From positions 3,117,001 through 3,181,000 of the forward strand of contig NZ_CP026118.1 of the NCBI RefSeq assembly GCF_004101865.1: a stretch of 64,000 nt of DNA, given 5' to 3'. Within the stretch, counting starts at the first letter, position 1. Every line of letters starts with the position of its first letter. Under the pieces are notes generated by a model that searched no databases, was not told where the DNA came from, and saw only the letters and a list, made by a program, of their open reading frames with translations. Both the position numbers and the translations under genes were made by a program. Shown here in pieces: positions 35,933-44,684 of the stretch. Origin of the DNA: Halobacillus litoralis (GTDB taxonomy: Bacteria; Bacillota; Bacilli; Bacillales; Halobacillaceae).

Positions 35933-36612
35933 TGAAAGTCATGATCAGTGAAGATGATTTTCGTGTAGCGGAAATGCACGCCCAGTTTTTAAGAATGATC
36001 GATGGAGTAGAGGTTGTTGGAAAAGCGCTCAATGCAGAGGATACGTTGGACATGCTTGTCGAACATCAGCCGGACTTGCTTTTGCTGGACGTCTATATGC
36101 CTGATCAGCTTGGAGTCGATATCCTGCACGAAGTCCGTGAAAAAACACCGCAAGTGGATGTGATCATGATTACGGCCGCAAAGGAAAAAGAGATAGTAGA
36201 AAAAGCCTTGAAATACGGTATCGTTGACTACATCATCAAACCGATCACACTGGAACGTTTCCAGCAGACGATCGAGGATTATCAAAAACGGAAAGTATTA
36301 TTAGCAGAAGCAGAGACTTTCGACCAAACGATGGTGGATGAACTTATGAAAACCCCGCAAGAAGAGGCTGAATCATCCGCTCCCCCTGTACCTAAGGGCA
36401 TCGATCCGCTGACATTGGAAAAAGTGGAATCGATGCTGAAGCAGGCGAAGGAGGAAGGTTTGACCGCAGAACAAGCCAGTCTTCAAATGGGGGCTTCTAA
36501 AACGACAGCACGTCGATACTTGGAATATTTGATCACTATTCGTAAAGGAAAAGCAGAAATGAACTATGGCCGTGTAGGGCGGCCGGAAAGAAAATACTAT
36601 GTCCGCAATTGA
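35932..36612 (+). CDS. citT: Response regulator CitT
   Basis: 226 residues, exactly the length of B. subtilis CitT, and similar throughout. Receiver domain: acidic pair in ISEDDFRVAEMHA, phospho-acceptor Asp54 in LLLLDVYMPDQLG, and conserved KPIT. The C-terminal HTH (about 175-205, TAEQASLQMGASKTTARRYL) and the ending GRVGRPERKYY are typical of the group. The ATG shares one base with the kinase stop (TAATG). It is expected to activate tctCBA 0.6 kb downstream. A strong terminator follows. Confidence 0.93.
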   Translation: MKVMISEDDFRVAEMHAQFLRMIDGVEVVGKALNAEDTLDMLVEHQPDLLLLDVYMPDQLGVDILHEVREKTPQVDVIMITAAKEKEIVEKALKYGIVDYIIKPITLERFQQTIEDYQKRKVLLAEAETFDQTMVDELMKTPQEEAESSAPPVPKGIDPLTLEKVESMLKQAKEEGLTAEQASLQMGASKTTARRYLEYLITIRKGKAEMNYGRVGRPERKYYVRN

Positions 36613-36688
36613 ACCAGCCGTCGATAGGGAAACAACTGAAAAGCCCTTTTCAATTTAGAGGAGCATCTTTTTGAGTTATGCATCAATT

Positions 36689-36733
36689 AAAAAAACCTTG
36701 TTGAACGATTTTTTCGTTCAACAAGGTTTTTTA
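36689..36733 (+). terminator. Terminator after citT
   Basis: AAAACCTTGTTGAACG/CGTTCAACAAGGTTTT, 16 paired bases with a 6-7 base T-rich loop and TTTTTT after it. It also forms the hairpin part of the composite R1 repeat. Confidence 0.9.
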
Positions 36734-36910
36734 TGATTTCGATAAAACATTTCCATGTGCTTCTCTGGGAACTTCTCTTTCATGCCTTCATTCACAGTGT
36801 AAATGACCTGGCGTACGGATTTTGAGCAGTGGCACAGAACTTCTTCTGGAGAAGACGGAATATAGCGGTTTTCTTTTATAAATCAAATAAAATCACTCTT
36901 TTTCGATGGA

Positions 36911-37066
36911 CCTCGTTGATTCCACGATGAGCGTTCGGTGGTGACGCCTGCGGGAACAGCGCGAGCCGAAGATCCACTTGGTCAAGTGGACTTCTTGACC
37001 AAGTTAGCTGAGGCCGTGCCCGCGGCAAGCACCCACCGATAAGCGATTCGTGAGAAGCAACAACAA
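36911..37066 (+). repeat. Dispersed repeat R1, copy C
   Basis: CCTCGTTGATTCCACGATGA through to GAGAAGCAACAACAA, with the inverted repeat CACTTGGTCAAG...CTTGACCAAG. Very close to copies A and B. Confidence 0.85.
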
Positions 37067-37148
37067 ACTTTTACCTTCAGTTATTTTCGAATCCGCCCGT
37101 GAATTTTATGTGGTTAATTACGTTTATTGCATTTAATATCGGTTATTT

Positions 37149-37162
37149 TGAAAACGGTTACA
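37149..37162 (+). promoter_or_regulatory. cre (CcpA) site before tctC
   Basis: TGAAAACGGTTACA fits the consensus TGWAANCGNTNWCA without mismatch, 70 bases before the tctC start. Confidence 0.75.
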
Positions 37163-37231
37163 TAATTGTCACAATATTATAAACTAGCATCAACACTTGA
37201 TAGATTAGCAAAAAAGAGAGGGGCTTATTTG

Positions 37232-38242
37232 ATGAAGCACTTATGGTTATTCGGTTCTATCTTATTGGTTTTGGTATTGGCTGCTTGTGGAGGTTCGTCG
37301 GAATCAAGCGGGGATGGAAATGGAGAAGGAGATGGCGAATGGACGCCTGAGAAGAACGTTGAGATTGTCGCTCCTGCTGGCGCTGGTGGCGGCTGGGATA
37401 CGACAGCGAGATCTGTCGGTAAGATTCTGGAGGAAGAAGAAATTATGGAGCAAAGTGTTGGTGTCGTGAATAAAGAAGGTGGTGGCGGAGCCGTCGGCTG
37501 GTCTTACATCAATAGCACGAACAACCCGCATAACATTTTCGTTTCTTCGCCTCCGCTTATTTTTGTACCACTGAATGGGCAATCTGATTTGTCTCATGAT
37601 GATTTCACACCACTTGCGAATATGATTGCTGACTATGGTGCGTTCGCAGTTGCCGAAGACGCAAAATGGGAGAACCTGAATGAATTGTTTGAAGACATGA
37701 AGAAAGATCCGTCCAGTGTCACGGTTGTCGGAACATCTTCTCCTGGTTCTATGGACCATATGCAGTTCGTTGCTATCGCTAAAGAAGCTGGTGTAGACAT
37801 TCAGAAAATCAAATATGTATCGGCTCAAGATGGTGGAGGAATGACGCAGATCCTGAACGGAAGTGCTGACGTTTATTCGACAGGTATTGCCGAAACGGTT
37901 GAACAGGTGAAGGCTGACAAAGTCCGTGTACTTGGGATTACTGCTGAAGAAAGACTTGAAGGAGAGGTTTTATCTGAATTCCCTACAGCTAAAGAACAGG
38001 GAATTGACGCTACTTTTGTTAACTGGAGAGGGTTCTTCGGTCCAGGAGATATGACAGAAGGACAAGTGAAATATTATGAAGAAAAACTGAAAGAAGTCAG
38101 TGATTCAGAAGCTTTTGCTGACATACGTAAAAACTATGGCTGGAACGAGATGTATATGGATAGTGAAGAGTATGGCAAGTTCCTTGATGAACAAAAAGAA
38201 GAATTGGGTACTCTGATGGAAGAACTGGGATTGAATCAATAA
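37232..38242 (+). CDS. tctC: Tripartite tricarboxylate transporter substrate-binding lipoprotein
   Basis: 336 residues from ATG 37232 (GAGAGGGG before it; the longer frame from 37166 has no ribosome site). The signal peptide ends with lipobox VLAAC, then a Gly/Ser/Glu linker. Mature motifs of the TctC/Bug family: VEIVAPAGAGGGWDTTARSV near the N terminus, and TVVGTSSPGSMDHMQF and VLGITAEERL later. It captures citrate or a related tricarboxylate outside the membrane for TctAB. The sensor-regulator pair upstream and the cre site suggest induction by substrate and repression by glucose. Confidence 0.9.
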   Translation: MKHLWLFGSILLVLVLAACGGSSESSGDGNGEGDGEWTPEKNVEIVAPAGAGGGWDTTARSVGKILEEEEIMEQSVGVVNKEGGGGAVGWSYINSTNNPHNIFVSSPPLIFVPLNGQSDLSHDDFTPLANMIADYGAFAVAEDAKWENLNELFEDMKKDPSSVTVVGTSSPGSMDHMQFVAIAKEAGVDIQKIKYVSAQDGGGMTQILNGSADVYSTGIAETVEQVKADKVRVLGITAEERLEGEVLSEFPTAKEQGIDATFVNWRGFFGPGDMTEGQVKYYEEKLKEVSDSEAFADIRKNYGWNEMYMDSEEYGKFLDEQKEELGTLMEELGLNQ

Positions 38243-38246
38243 GGGT

Positions 38247-38272
38247 GAAAGGGTCTGGTTCCAGGCCCTTTC
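38247..38272 (+). terminator. Intercistronic hairpin tctC / tctB
   Basis: GAAAGGG(T)CTGG/CCAG(G)CCCTTTC hairpin with a TT loop and no T run. It probably sets a higher level of TctC than of the membrane parts. Confidence 0.6.
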
Positions 38273-38302
38273 CTATTTACCACTAAGGTGAAGGTGATAC
38301 GT

Positions 38303-38761
38303 GTGCTGAAAACATTGAATCAAAAAATTAGTATTGTGCTGATTTTGTTGGCTGCGGGTTATTTGTATATGAGCTACAACTTGAAAGAGTACTCCTATGT
38401 GCCGGTGGATTCAGATTTTCTGCCTAAGGTGCTTGGTTATTTATTGATTGTGCTCGCTGTGTTTTTATTTTTTGATAAGTCATCAGAAACAGAAGAAGAA
38501 AAGGAGAAGAGGCAGGTTCCAAGAAGTGAAATTCTTGTATTGCTTGCGGTCGGAGGCATGATTTTTCTTTATATTTTCTTATTAGAGATCATTGGATTTG
38601 TGCTCAGCTCCGTATTGTTCGTCTTTTGCTGCTCTTTATTTTTGGGATATCGCAAGCACAAAATCAATGCGATGGTGGCGGTCATTTTTCCACTCGTCAT
38701 GTATTTATCGTTCAATTATCTTTTGCAAATTAGTTTACCTCAAGGGATATTACCATTTTAG
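38303..38761 (+). CDS. tctB: Tripartite tricarboxylate transporter small permease TctB
   Basis: 152 residues from the GTG at 38303 (AAGGTGAAGGTG before it; a GTG at 38288 is possible). Four hydrophobic segments at about 10-27, 39-57, 75-98 and 105-145, and the short N-terminal loop before the first span, are typical of TctB. The protein is poorly conserved in general, so the call relies on size, topology and position between tctC and tctA, as in all known TTT operons. Confidence 0.82.
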   Translation: MLKTLNQKISIVLILLAAGYLYMSYNLKEYSYVPVDSDFLPKVLGYLLIVLAVFLFFDKSSETEEEKEKRQVPRSEILVLLAVGGMIFLYIFLLEIIGFVLSSVLFVFCCSLFLGYRKHKINAMVAVIFPLVMYLSFNYLLQISLPQGILPF

Positions 38762-38776
38762 AAGGTGTGAGTTATT

Positions 38777-40261
38777 ATGGGTGCAGGTTTGATGGAAGGG
38801 TTTCAAGTTGCCTTTAGCTGGCAAGGAATATTATTTGTTCTTATTGGTGTAGTAGCGGGAACGTTGATCGGGATGATGCCGGGTTTGGGACCGATCAGTG
38901 CGATTGCCATCATGATTCCGATCACATATGGAATGGATCCCTCTTCTGCACTTGTTATGATGGCTGGTGTTTATTATGGTGCTGTCTTCGGTGGATCGAC
39001 CTCCTCCATTTTGTTGAATGCACCTGGGATATCAGGGACAGTTGCGACATCGTTTGACGGTTACCCCATGGCTCAGCGGGGCGAGGCAGGGAAAGCATTA
39101 GCGATTGCCGCGATTTCCTCCTTTGTCGGGGGAACGGTTTCAGTTGTACTGCTGATGCTTTTCGCTCCTGCTCTGGCGCAAGTGGCCGTATCTTTCGGTC
39201 CTGCCCAATATTTTGCGCTTATGTTCTTAGGTTTGACGGCCATCTCCAGTTTATCTGATGGATCGACAAATAAAGCTTTGATCACGGCTACGATGGGGTT
39301 CATGGTTGCGACCATCGGAATTGATGGCCAAACAGGGACGACCCGTTTTACATTCGGGAATGCCAATTTACTGGAAGGAATCGATTTCTTAGTCATCGCT
39401 CTCGGTTTGTTCGCATTGGCAGAGATCTGTCACCTTGTCATCAAAAGGAAAGACACCTCTCTTCAGAACCAGGGTGATATCGGAAGTCTGAAACTGACGA
39501 AGCAAGATTTCAAAGAAATGAGAGGACCGATGACGAGACAGTCTTTTCTCGGATTTATTTTAGGCGTGCTCCCAGGAGCAGGGGCGACCATCGCTTCGTT
39601 CATCGGCTATATTTCAGAAAAGAGAATAGCTAAACGACCGGAAGAATTCGGAAAAGGCTCGATCAAAGGATTGTCTGCTCCCGAAACAGCTAACAACGCT
39701 GCAACAAGTGGTGCTTTCGTGCCTTTGCTAAGCCTGGGAATTCCGGGGTCTGGGACGACAGCAGTCATGCTTGGAGCCTTCCTTGTCTTAGGCATCCAGC
39801 CAGGTCCATTGTTGATGGCTGACAGACCTGAAGTTTTCTGGGGAATCATTGCCAGCATGTATATCGGGAACATTTTCTTGCTGATTTTGAATCTGCCATT
39901 GATTCCTTACATTGCAAAAATCCTGAAAATCGCCCGTCCAATGCTCATCTCTCTCGTGGCGATTTTCAGTTTGATCGGTGTTTATGCCATCAGCTTCAGC
40001 ACATTTGATTTATATCTATTGTTGATCTTCGGTGTGCTTGGTTACTTGATGAGGTTGTTCAGTTTTCCAGCTGCCCCTTTCATTCTTGCCTTCATTCTAG
40101 GTGGAATGATGGAGCAGTCTTTCCGACAAACGATGACAGCTTCTGGAGGGGACATGATGGCACTGATTTCCGATCCGGTTTCGATCAGCTTATATATCGT
40201 AAGTCTGTTGTCCTTCGCGGTGCCGCTGATCCGTAACCGTAAGAGTGCGAGACAGGTGTAA
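38777..40261 (+). CDS. tctA: Tripartite tricarboxylate transporter large permease TctA
   Basis: 494 residues, about 12 membrane segments. TctA signatures: IGMMPGLGPISAIAIMIPIT, YGAVFGGSTSSILLNAPG, ATSFDGYPMAQRGEAGKAL and, in the second half, PGAGATIASFIGY, PETANNAATSGAFVPLLSLG and IPGSGTTAVMLGAF. It forms the sodium- or proton-driven channel of the transporter with TctB. Ribosome site AAGGTGTGAG. An R2 terminator repeat follows. Confidence 0.95.
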   Translation: MGAGLMEGFQVAFSWQGILFVLIGVVAGTLIGMMPGLGPISAIAIMIPITYGMDPSSALVMMAGVYYGAVFGGSTSSILLNAPGISGTVATSFDGYPMAQRGEAGKALAIAAISSFVGGTVSVVLLMLFAPALAQVAVSFGPAQYFALMFLGLTAISSLSDGSTNKALITATMGFMVATIGIDGQTGTTRFTFGNANLLEGIDFLVIALGLFALAEICHLVIKRKDTSLQNQGDIGSLKLTKQDFKEMRGPMTRQSFLGFILGVLPGAGATIASFIGYISEKRIAKRPEEFGKGSIKGLSAPETANNAATSGAFVPLLSLGIPGSGTTAVMLGAFLVLGIQPGPLLMADRPEVFWGIIASMYIGNIFLLILNLPLIPYIAKILKIARPMLISLVAIFSLIGVYAISFSTFDLYLLLIFGVLGYLMRLFSFPAAPFILAFILGGMMEQSFRQTMTASGGDMMALISDPVSISLYIVSLLSFAVPLIRNRKSARQV

Positions 40262-40312
40262 GCGGATTTGTAATAAAAGCTCTTGCACCGATACAGTAAA
40301 TCAAAATAAAGC

Positions 40313-40380
40313 GAGGCTGGGATAAAAGAATTTCCCACTAGAAAACCCGAACGAATTTTTTCGTTCGGGTTTTCTATATG
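40313..40380 (+). terminator. Terminator-type repeat R2, copy c (after tctA)
   Basis: GAGGCTGGGATAAAAGAA then CTAGAAAACCCGAACG...CGTTCGGGTTTTCTA (about 40339-40376). Same opening and hairpin as copy b, with the downstream conserved block missing. Confidence 0.8.
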
Positions 40381-40405
40381 AATCAATTAATGGATATGTT
40401 AAGGT

Positions 40406-41011
40406 TTGTTGCTTCTCACGAATCGCTTGTCGGTGGATGCTTGCCGCGGGCACGGCCTCAGCTAACTTGGTCAAGAAGAACACTTGACCAAATGGATCTT
40501 CGGCTCGCGCTGTTCCCGCAGGCGTCACCACCGAACGCTCCTGGTGGAAGCAACGAGGCTTATCTAAATAGGGTGTTTTTCTTTGATTAAGAAATCACAC
40601 GGAAGATCGTCCCGAGTCTGAATGGGAGTATATGGCACCAAGACCACTGAGAAGCCTTTTCTAATCCAGAGGGGCTATTATCGTTTGTTGTTGCTTCTCA
40701 CGAATCGCTTGTCGGTGGATGCTTGCCGCGGGCACGGCCTCAGCTAACTTGGTCAAGAAGATCATTTGACCAAGTGGATCTTCGGCTCGCGCTGTTCCCG
40801 CAGGCGTCACCACCGACCGCTCCTCGTGGAAGCAACGAGGCCAATCTGAAAAGAGTGATTTTCTTTGATTAAGAAATCACACGGAAGATCGTCCCGAGTC
40901 TGAATGGGACTATATGGAACCGAGACCACTGAGAAGTCTTTTCTAATCCAGAGGGGCTATTATCGTTTGTTGTTGCTTCACACGAATCGCTTGTCGGTGG
41001 ATGCTTGCCGC
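40406..41011 (-). repeat. 282-bp tandem array of dispersed repeat R1 (copies D, E and truncated F)
   Basis: Units start at 40406, 40688 and 40970, exactly 282 bases apart. Each begins TTGTTGCTTCTCACGAATCG (reverse of the R1 end); the R1 cores cover 40406-40558 and 40688-40840. The linker also repeats (AAGAAATCACACGGAAGATC, GTCCCGAGTCTGAATGGGA). The third unit stops after GGTGGATGCTTGCCGC at 41011, 28 bases before the xylonate dehydratase stop codon. Confidence 0.88.
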
Positions 41012-41038
41012 TGATCAAGGTGCTTGCACTTTTGGTTG

Positions 41039-43030
41039 TTAACTAGTAGTTATGTGTTCTTTTTCCAGTGCTTTTTCCCCTGCTCGCAATACTTCAATGA
41101 TGCGGTCGACATCATACACGCTTCCTTTCCATGTGCCGCCACTTACTTTTTGCAGCTCTGCCCATAGACGAGTATCATCAGGTAAATATTCCGACGGGTG
41201 GATATCCTCGTTTTGGCTGCGCTGGGCCAGGATTTCACTTCCTTCTTCTGGTGTGGCTGGCTGGTCTTCGGTGCCGAGAAAATGAAGGTGGCCAGACAGG
41301 TTGTGGGTGTCGATATAAACTTCCACTACATCATCGTCTTTCAATTTTCCGATTGGTCCATCTGCTAACCCTTCCGGTCCGATATGTCCGATGCAGGCGC
41401 CAGTCGATACACCAGAGAAGCGGGCATCTGTGAGAAGAGTGACGTATTTGCCGTAAGATAAGTGCTTCAATGCGGATGTAAGCTGATAGGTTTCTTCCAT
41501 ACCTGTCCCTAGTGGTCCGCAGCCAGTGACTGCCATGATGTCGCCTTTTTTAATTTCCCCATTTTTGATAGCGGTGATGGCTTTCCTCTCGCTTGTATAT
41601 ACTTTAATTTTTCCTTTGTGATAATATATTCCCTCTGCATCAATCACTTCAGGGTCGATGGAGGTGGATTTTATAACCGCTCCTTCTGGTGCAATGTTGC
41701 CGACCGGGAAGGTGATCGTTGAGGTGAGACCTCTTTCTTTGGCACGTTCTGGTGACATGATGACTTCTTCGGCTTTTACTTGGTCAGCGTCAGCCAAACG
41801 TTGTTTCATTTTAGCTCGTCGCGGCGAATGCTCCCACCATTCGAGGTTCTCTCGCAATGTTTTGCCAGTTACGGTCATGACATCCATGTGGAGCAAGCCT
41901 AGATTCTTGAGATGAAGCATGACTTCAGGTACGCCACCTGCCAGATAGGCTCTTACTGTCGGGTGATGGTCAGGGCCATTCGGGAGAACGCTTACAATTC
42001 TAGGTGTCTTCCGGTTCACTTCGATCCAATCTTCTACGGTCGGTATATCACATCCTGCTGCGTGAGCGATTGCCGGTATATGAAGGAGGAGGTTGGTGGA
42101 TCCACCGAAAGCGGCATGGACGACCATCGCGTTTTCGATCGCTTCATTTGTAACGATATCTTTAGTAGTTAATTTTTGATTGATCATCTCTAAAACGGCC
42201 TGGGAGGATTTCCTGCCCATTTCTTTCCATATATCTTGTCCGGATGGGGCCAGGGCTGAATGCGGGATCGACATGCCGAGCGCCTCGCCGACAACCTGGG
42301 CTGATGCAGCTGTCCCTAAGAACTGGCATCCCCCTCCTGGTGTCGCACATGCTACACAGCCGAGTTCAGCAGCTTCTTTAAGTGAAAGCTCATCATTGGA
42401 GTAACGGGCGCCGATGGTTTGAATTTTTCCGGCATCTTCTCCATATGTAGGGGGGAGCGTCACTCCACCAGGGATGATGACAGTCGGAAGGTCATGCATA
42501 GAAGCAAGTGCCATTATCATCGCTGGCAGTCCTTTATCACAAGTGGCAATTCCGACGACGGCTCTTCTTGTCGGCAAGGAGCGGATAAGTCTGCGATAGA
42601 CCTGTGCGGCATCATTCCGGTATGGAAAAGAATCGAACATTCCTGTCGTCCCTTGTGATCTGCCGTCACATGGATCGCTTACATATGCGGCAAAAGGAAC
42701 CCCTTTAGCTTTATGGACTTCCATTGCTGCTTCTTTCATGAGCATATCAACTTCCCAGTGCCCCGTATGATACCCAAGAGCAACCGGGTCGCCATTGCTG
42801 TCTTTCATCCCTCCCTGCGTACTAAGCATCAGGACTTGTTTTTCATTCAATTTATTCGGCTGCCATCCCATCCCGACATTTTGAGATAAACCGAACAGAT
42901 TCCCACTCGGAGAATTTCGGAGCATCTCGTCTGTAAGGGGAAGAGTTCCTCCAGGGCCAGGGGCTTTCGTTTCTATTAAATCGATGTCCGTTTCTGTGAA
43001 TTCCATGAGATTTTCTTTATGATTGCTCAA
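41039..43030 (-). CDS. xylD: YjhG/YagF family D-xylonate dehydratase (IlvD/EDD superfamily)
   Basis: 663 residues from TTG 43030, preceded by GAAAGGAGTG; longer frames overlap that site. IlvD/EDD features: GYHTGHWEVDMLMKEAA, SDPCDGRSQGTTGMFDS, VGIATCDKGLPAMI, ATPGGGCQFLGTAAS, AAFGGSTNLLLHIPAIA and TDARFSGVSTGACIGHIGPEG; three cluster-binding Cys regions are present. The size and the DPCDGRSQGT motif fit the YjhG/YagF xylonate dehydratases (about 655 aa) rather than dihydroxyacid dehydratase. It converts D-xylonate to 2-keto-3-deoxy-D-xylonate, second-half entry of the Weimberg route whose next enzymes are at 49.1-51.5 kb. It faces away from the ABC operon. Confidence 0.85.
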   Translation of the reverse strand: MSNHKENLMEFTETDIDLIETKAPGPGGTLPLTDEMLRNSPSGNLFGLSQNVGMGWQPNKLNEKQVLMLSTQGGMKDSNGDPVALGYHTGHWEVDMLMKEAAMEVHKAKGVPFAAYVSDPCDGRSQGTTGMFDSFPYRNDAAQVYRRLIRSLPTRRAVVGIATCDKGLPAMIMALASMHDLPTVIIPGGVTLPPTYGEDAGKIQTIGARYSNDELSLKEAAELGCVACATPGGGCQFLGTAASAQVVGEALGMSIPHSALAPSGQDIWKEMGRKSSQAVLEMINQKLTTKDIVTNEAIENAMVVHAAFGGSTNLLLHIPAIAHAAGCDIPTVEDWIEVNRKTPRIVSVLPNGPDHHPTVRAYLAGGVPEVMLHLKNLGLLHMDVMTVTGKTLRENLEWWEHSPRRAKMKQRLADADQVKAEEVIMSPERAKERGLTSTITFPVGNIAPEGAVIKSTSIDPEVIDAEGIYYHKGKIKVYTSERKAITAIKNGEIKKGDIMAVTGCGPLGTGMEETYQLTSALKHLSYGKYVTLLTDARFSGVSTGACIGHIGPEGLADGPIGKLKDDDVVEVYIDTHNLSGHLHFLGTEDQPATPEEGSEILAQRSQNEDIHPSEYLPDDTRLWAELQKVSGGTWKGSVYDVDRIIEVLRAGEKALEKEHITTS

Positions 43031-43053
43031 AAATAGCACTCCTTTCAATAAAA

Positions 43054-43067
43054 TGAAAACGCTTATT
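43054..43067 (-). promoter_or_regulatory. Near-cre site before xylD
   Basis: TGAAAACGCTTATT has the full left half and centre of a cre site but TT in place of the final CA. It lies 24 bases upstream of the xylD start codon. Confidence 0.4.
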
Positions 43068-43119
43068 TATTAAATGATTATGAATTTTCTAAACAAAATT
43101 GTCAACTATGTAGAACCTG

Positions 43120-43136
43120 GTTTTATAATATAAAAC
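43120..43136. promoter_or_regulatory. 17-bp palindromic operator, copy 1 (xylD)
   Basis: GTTTTATAATATAAAAC, an odd-centred perfect palindrome, 90 bases upstream of xylD. Its exact reverse complement occurs before the FAH/ALDH operon at 49069-49085, and both are preceded by AGAAC on the plus strand 8 bases before. Likely site of the IclR regulator at 48260. Confidence 0.75.
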
Positions 43137-43203
43137 GTTATATTGCAAAGAGATTTCAAAATATTCTTGATATCTTACAAACTATGAGGTATTATGACGT
43201 TAA

Positions 43204-43228
43204 TTAGTTCGTGCAATGGACAAACTTA
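43204..43228. promoter_or_regulatory. XylR-type operator before the ABC transporter operon
   Basis: The left half TTAGTTCGTGCA and the right half ATGGACAAACTTA match the arms of the site at 57446 at about 18 of 25 positions. The known Bacillus xyl operator has arms TTAGTTTAT and ATAAACAAACTAA. Confidence 0.55.
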
Positions 43229-43299
43229 GTTTTGGATTTTATTTTAGGAGGTGGATCTGCAGAAAGGGGTAGAATAAGGCTTGTTTTTTTACATGATAA

Positions 43300-43313
43300 T
43301 GAAAACGCTAACA
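43300..43313 (+). promoter_or_regulatory. cre (CcpA) site before the ABC transporter operon
   Basis: TGAAAACGCTAACA, no mismatch to TGWAANCGNTNWCA, 17 bases before the binding-protein start codon. Confidence 0.8.
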
Positions 43314-43330
43314 AAAAGGGGAGAGGTTCT

Positions 43331-44611
43331 ATGTTAAAACCGAAAATATGGTTGATGGCGATTGCTGTATTGATTTTTGCGGCAGGGTGTCAGGACAGTG
43401 AGAGTGCTTCTAACGGGGATTCCGGAGGTGGCGATTCTGAAACATTGACACTCTGGCATATTGAAACAGGTAAATCTGAAGTGGCACTCGAGGATGCGGT
43501 CAAGCGTTTCGAGGAAAGTCATGAAGGCGTCAACGTCGAGGTTGTCAGACAGGAAAATGACCCTTATAAAACGAAACTTTCTGTCGCTATGGGCGGAGGT
43601 ACACCACCAGATGTCTTCCACTCCTGGGGTGGCGGCTGGTTAGAGAAATTCGTAAATGCCGGCCAGGTGAAGGATATTTCAGAAAATATCGATACATCAC
43701 AATACTTGCCTGCAGCACTTTCACCTGCTGAATTCGATGGCAAGAACTACGGTGCCCCTTTAGCTATGGATATCGTACCCGTCTGGTATAACAAAGAGAT
43801 GTTCGAAGAGTACGGGCTTGAGGAGCCGGAAACTTATGACGAGCTGCTGGAAATCGTAGAAACATTGAAGTCCAATGACATTGTTCCATTTTCATTAGCC
43901 AACCAATCGAAATGGCCTGGTTCTTTCTATTACATGTATTTTGCTGAAAGATTCGGAGGCCCTGAACTTTTCAACGAAGCGTACAATCGTGAAGGCAGAG
44001 GCTTTGATGATGAAGCTTATATCAAAGCAGGAGAGAAAATCCAGGAGCTTGCTGAGATGGAAGCATTCCCGGATGGGTTCAACGGGATGAATTTTGATAC
44101 AGGTCAATCGAGACAACTCCTTTATGCTGAACAGGCAGGAATGATTGTTCAGGGGAACTGGATGCTTGGGACGACAAGAAATGATATGCCTGAGTTTGAA
44201 GAGAAACTTGGATTCTTCTTGTTCCCGACCATTGAAGGTGGACAGGGATCGAACAAGGATATCGTCGGTGGTGTAAGTCCAGTCTTCTCTGTATCTGAGA
44301 AAAGTGAAAAGCAAGAGCTGGCAGCAGAGCTTGTCAATGAGTTGACGAACAAAGAAACAGCACAGCAGTTGGCAAATACAGATGGGGCCATCTCTGCAGT
44401 CAAGGGCGTAGAGTACGATGATGAATATGTCCAGCAAATCAGCACAGTGCTGGAAGAAGCAGAATACATGCAGACATTCTATGACCAGACCCTTCCGCCG
44501 GAATTAGCTGAAGTCCACTTGGATACGACTCAGGCGTTGTTCGGTTTATCCATGACACCTGAAGAGGCGGCCAAGGAAGTCGAGGCAAAAGCAAAAGAAG
44601 TTCTAGAATAG
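43331..44611 (+). CDS. ABC transporter sugar-binding lipoprotein, probable xylo-oligosaccharide
   Basis: 426 residues from ATG 43331 (GGGGAGAGG before it; a frame from 43211 runs through the cre site). The signal peptide ends with lipobox FAAGC, then a Ser/Gly/Asp linker. The family 1 solute-binding fold is shown by TLTLWHIETGKSEVALEDAV, GTPPDVFHSWGGGW, LAMDIVPVWYNKEMFEEYGL and AEQAGMIVQGNWMLG. It belongs to the CUT1 sugar importers and resembles BxlE-like xylobiose binding proteins. The adjacent two permeases and GH43 xylosidase suggest xylobiose or xylo-oligosaccharides. A hairpin follows it. Confidence 0.85.
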   Translation: MLKPKIWLMAIAVLIFAAGCQDSESASNGDSGGGDSETLTLWHIETGKSEVALEDAVKRFEESHEGVNVEVVRQENDPYKTKLSVAMGGGTPPDVFHSWGGGWLEKFVNAGQVKDISENIDTSQYLPAALSPAEFDGKNYGAPLAMDIVPVWYNKEMFEEYGLEEPETYDELLEIVETLKSNDIVPFSLANQSKWPGSFYYMYFAERFGGPELFNEAYNREGRGFDDEAYIKAGEKIQELAEMEAFPDGFNGMNFDTGQSRQLLYAEQAGMIVQGNWMLGTTRNDMPEFEEKLGFFLFPTIEGGQGSNKDIVGGVSPVFSVSEKSEKQELAAELVNELTNKETAQQLANTDGAISAVKGVEYDDEYVQQISTVLEEAEYMQTFYDQTLPPELAEVHLDTTQALFGLSMTPEEAAKEVEAKAKEVLE

Positions 44612-44617
44612 AAACAG

Positions 44618-44657
44618 GAAAACTACATCAGGTGCACAGCTGCTTGGTGTAGTTTTC
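44618..44657 (+). terminator. Intercistronic hairpin after the binding-protein gene
   Basis: GAAAACTACA/TGTAGTTTTC with a 20-base loop region that can fold further. Typical place for partial termination between binding protein and permease genes. Confidence 0.6.
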
Positions 44658-44684
44658 ATATCCAACATGAGTGAGGTGAGAGGC

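Larger units (their letters stand above)
36613..37231. other. Intergenic region citT / tctC
   Basis: 619 bases: a strong hairpin (36689-36733), the GAGTTATGCATCAA block (36672), R1 copy C (36911-37066), and the tctC leader with a perfect cre site (37149-37162). No gene. Confidence 0.65.
40262..41038. other. Repeat-filled region between tctA and the xylonate dehydratase gene
   Basis: 777 bases made of R2 copy c (40313-40380) and a 282-bp tandem array with two full units and one cut R1 copy (40406-41011). The last 27 bases before the xylonate dehydratase stop have no hairpin, so no terminator is seen there for that leftward gene. No reading frame here is credible. Confidence 0.7.
43031..43330. 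other. Divergent control region xylD / xylo-oligosaccharide ABC operon
   Basis: 300 bases with, in order, a near-cre site (43054-43067), a 17-bp palindrome (43120-43136), a XylR-type operator (43204-43228), an orphan Shine-Dalgarno AGGAGGTGG (about 43246-43254) and a perfect cre (43300-43313). Two different regulators therefore seem to meet here. Confidence 0.6.

Noticed and set aside
40406..41011. CRISPR array
   Set aside because: The repeat period is 282 bp with near-identical linkers rather than short repeats with unique spacers, and no cas genes are nearby.
41039..43030. Dihydroxyacid dehydratase (ilvD) for branched amino acid synthesis
   Set aside because: The protein is about 100 residues longer than IlvD, has the YjhG/YagF block pattern, and lies among pentose genes rather than ilv/leu genes.
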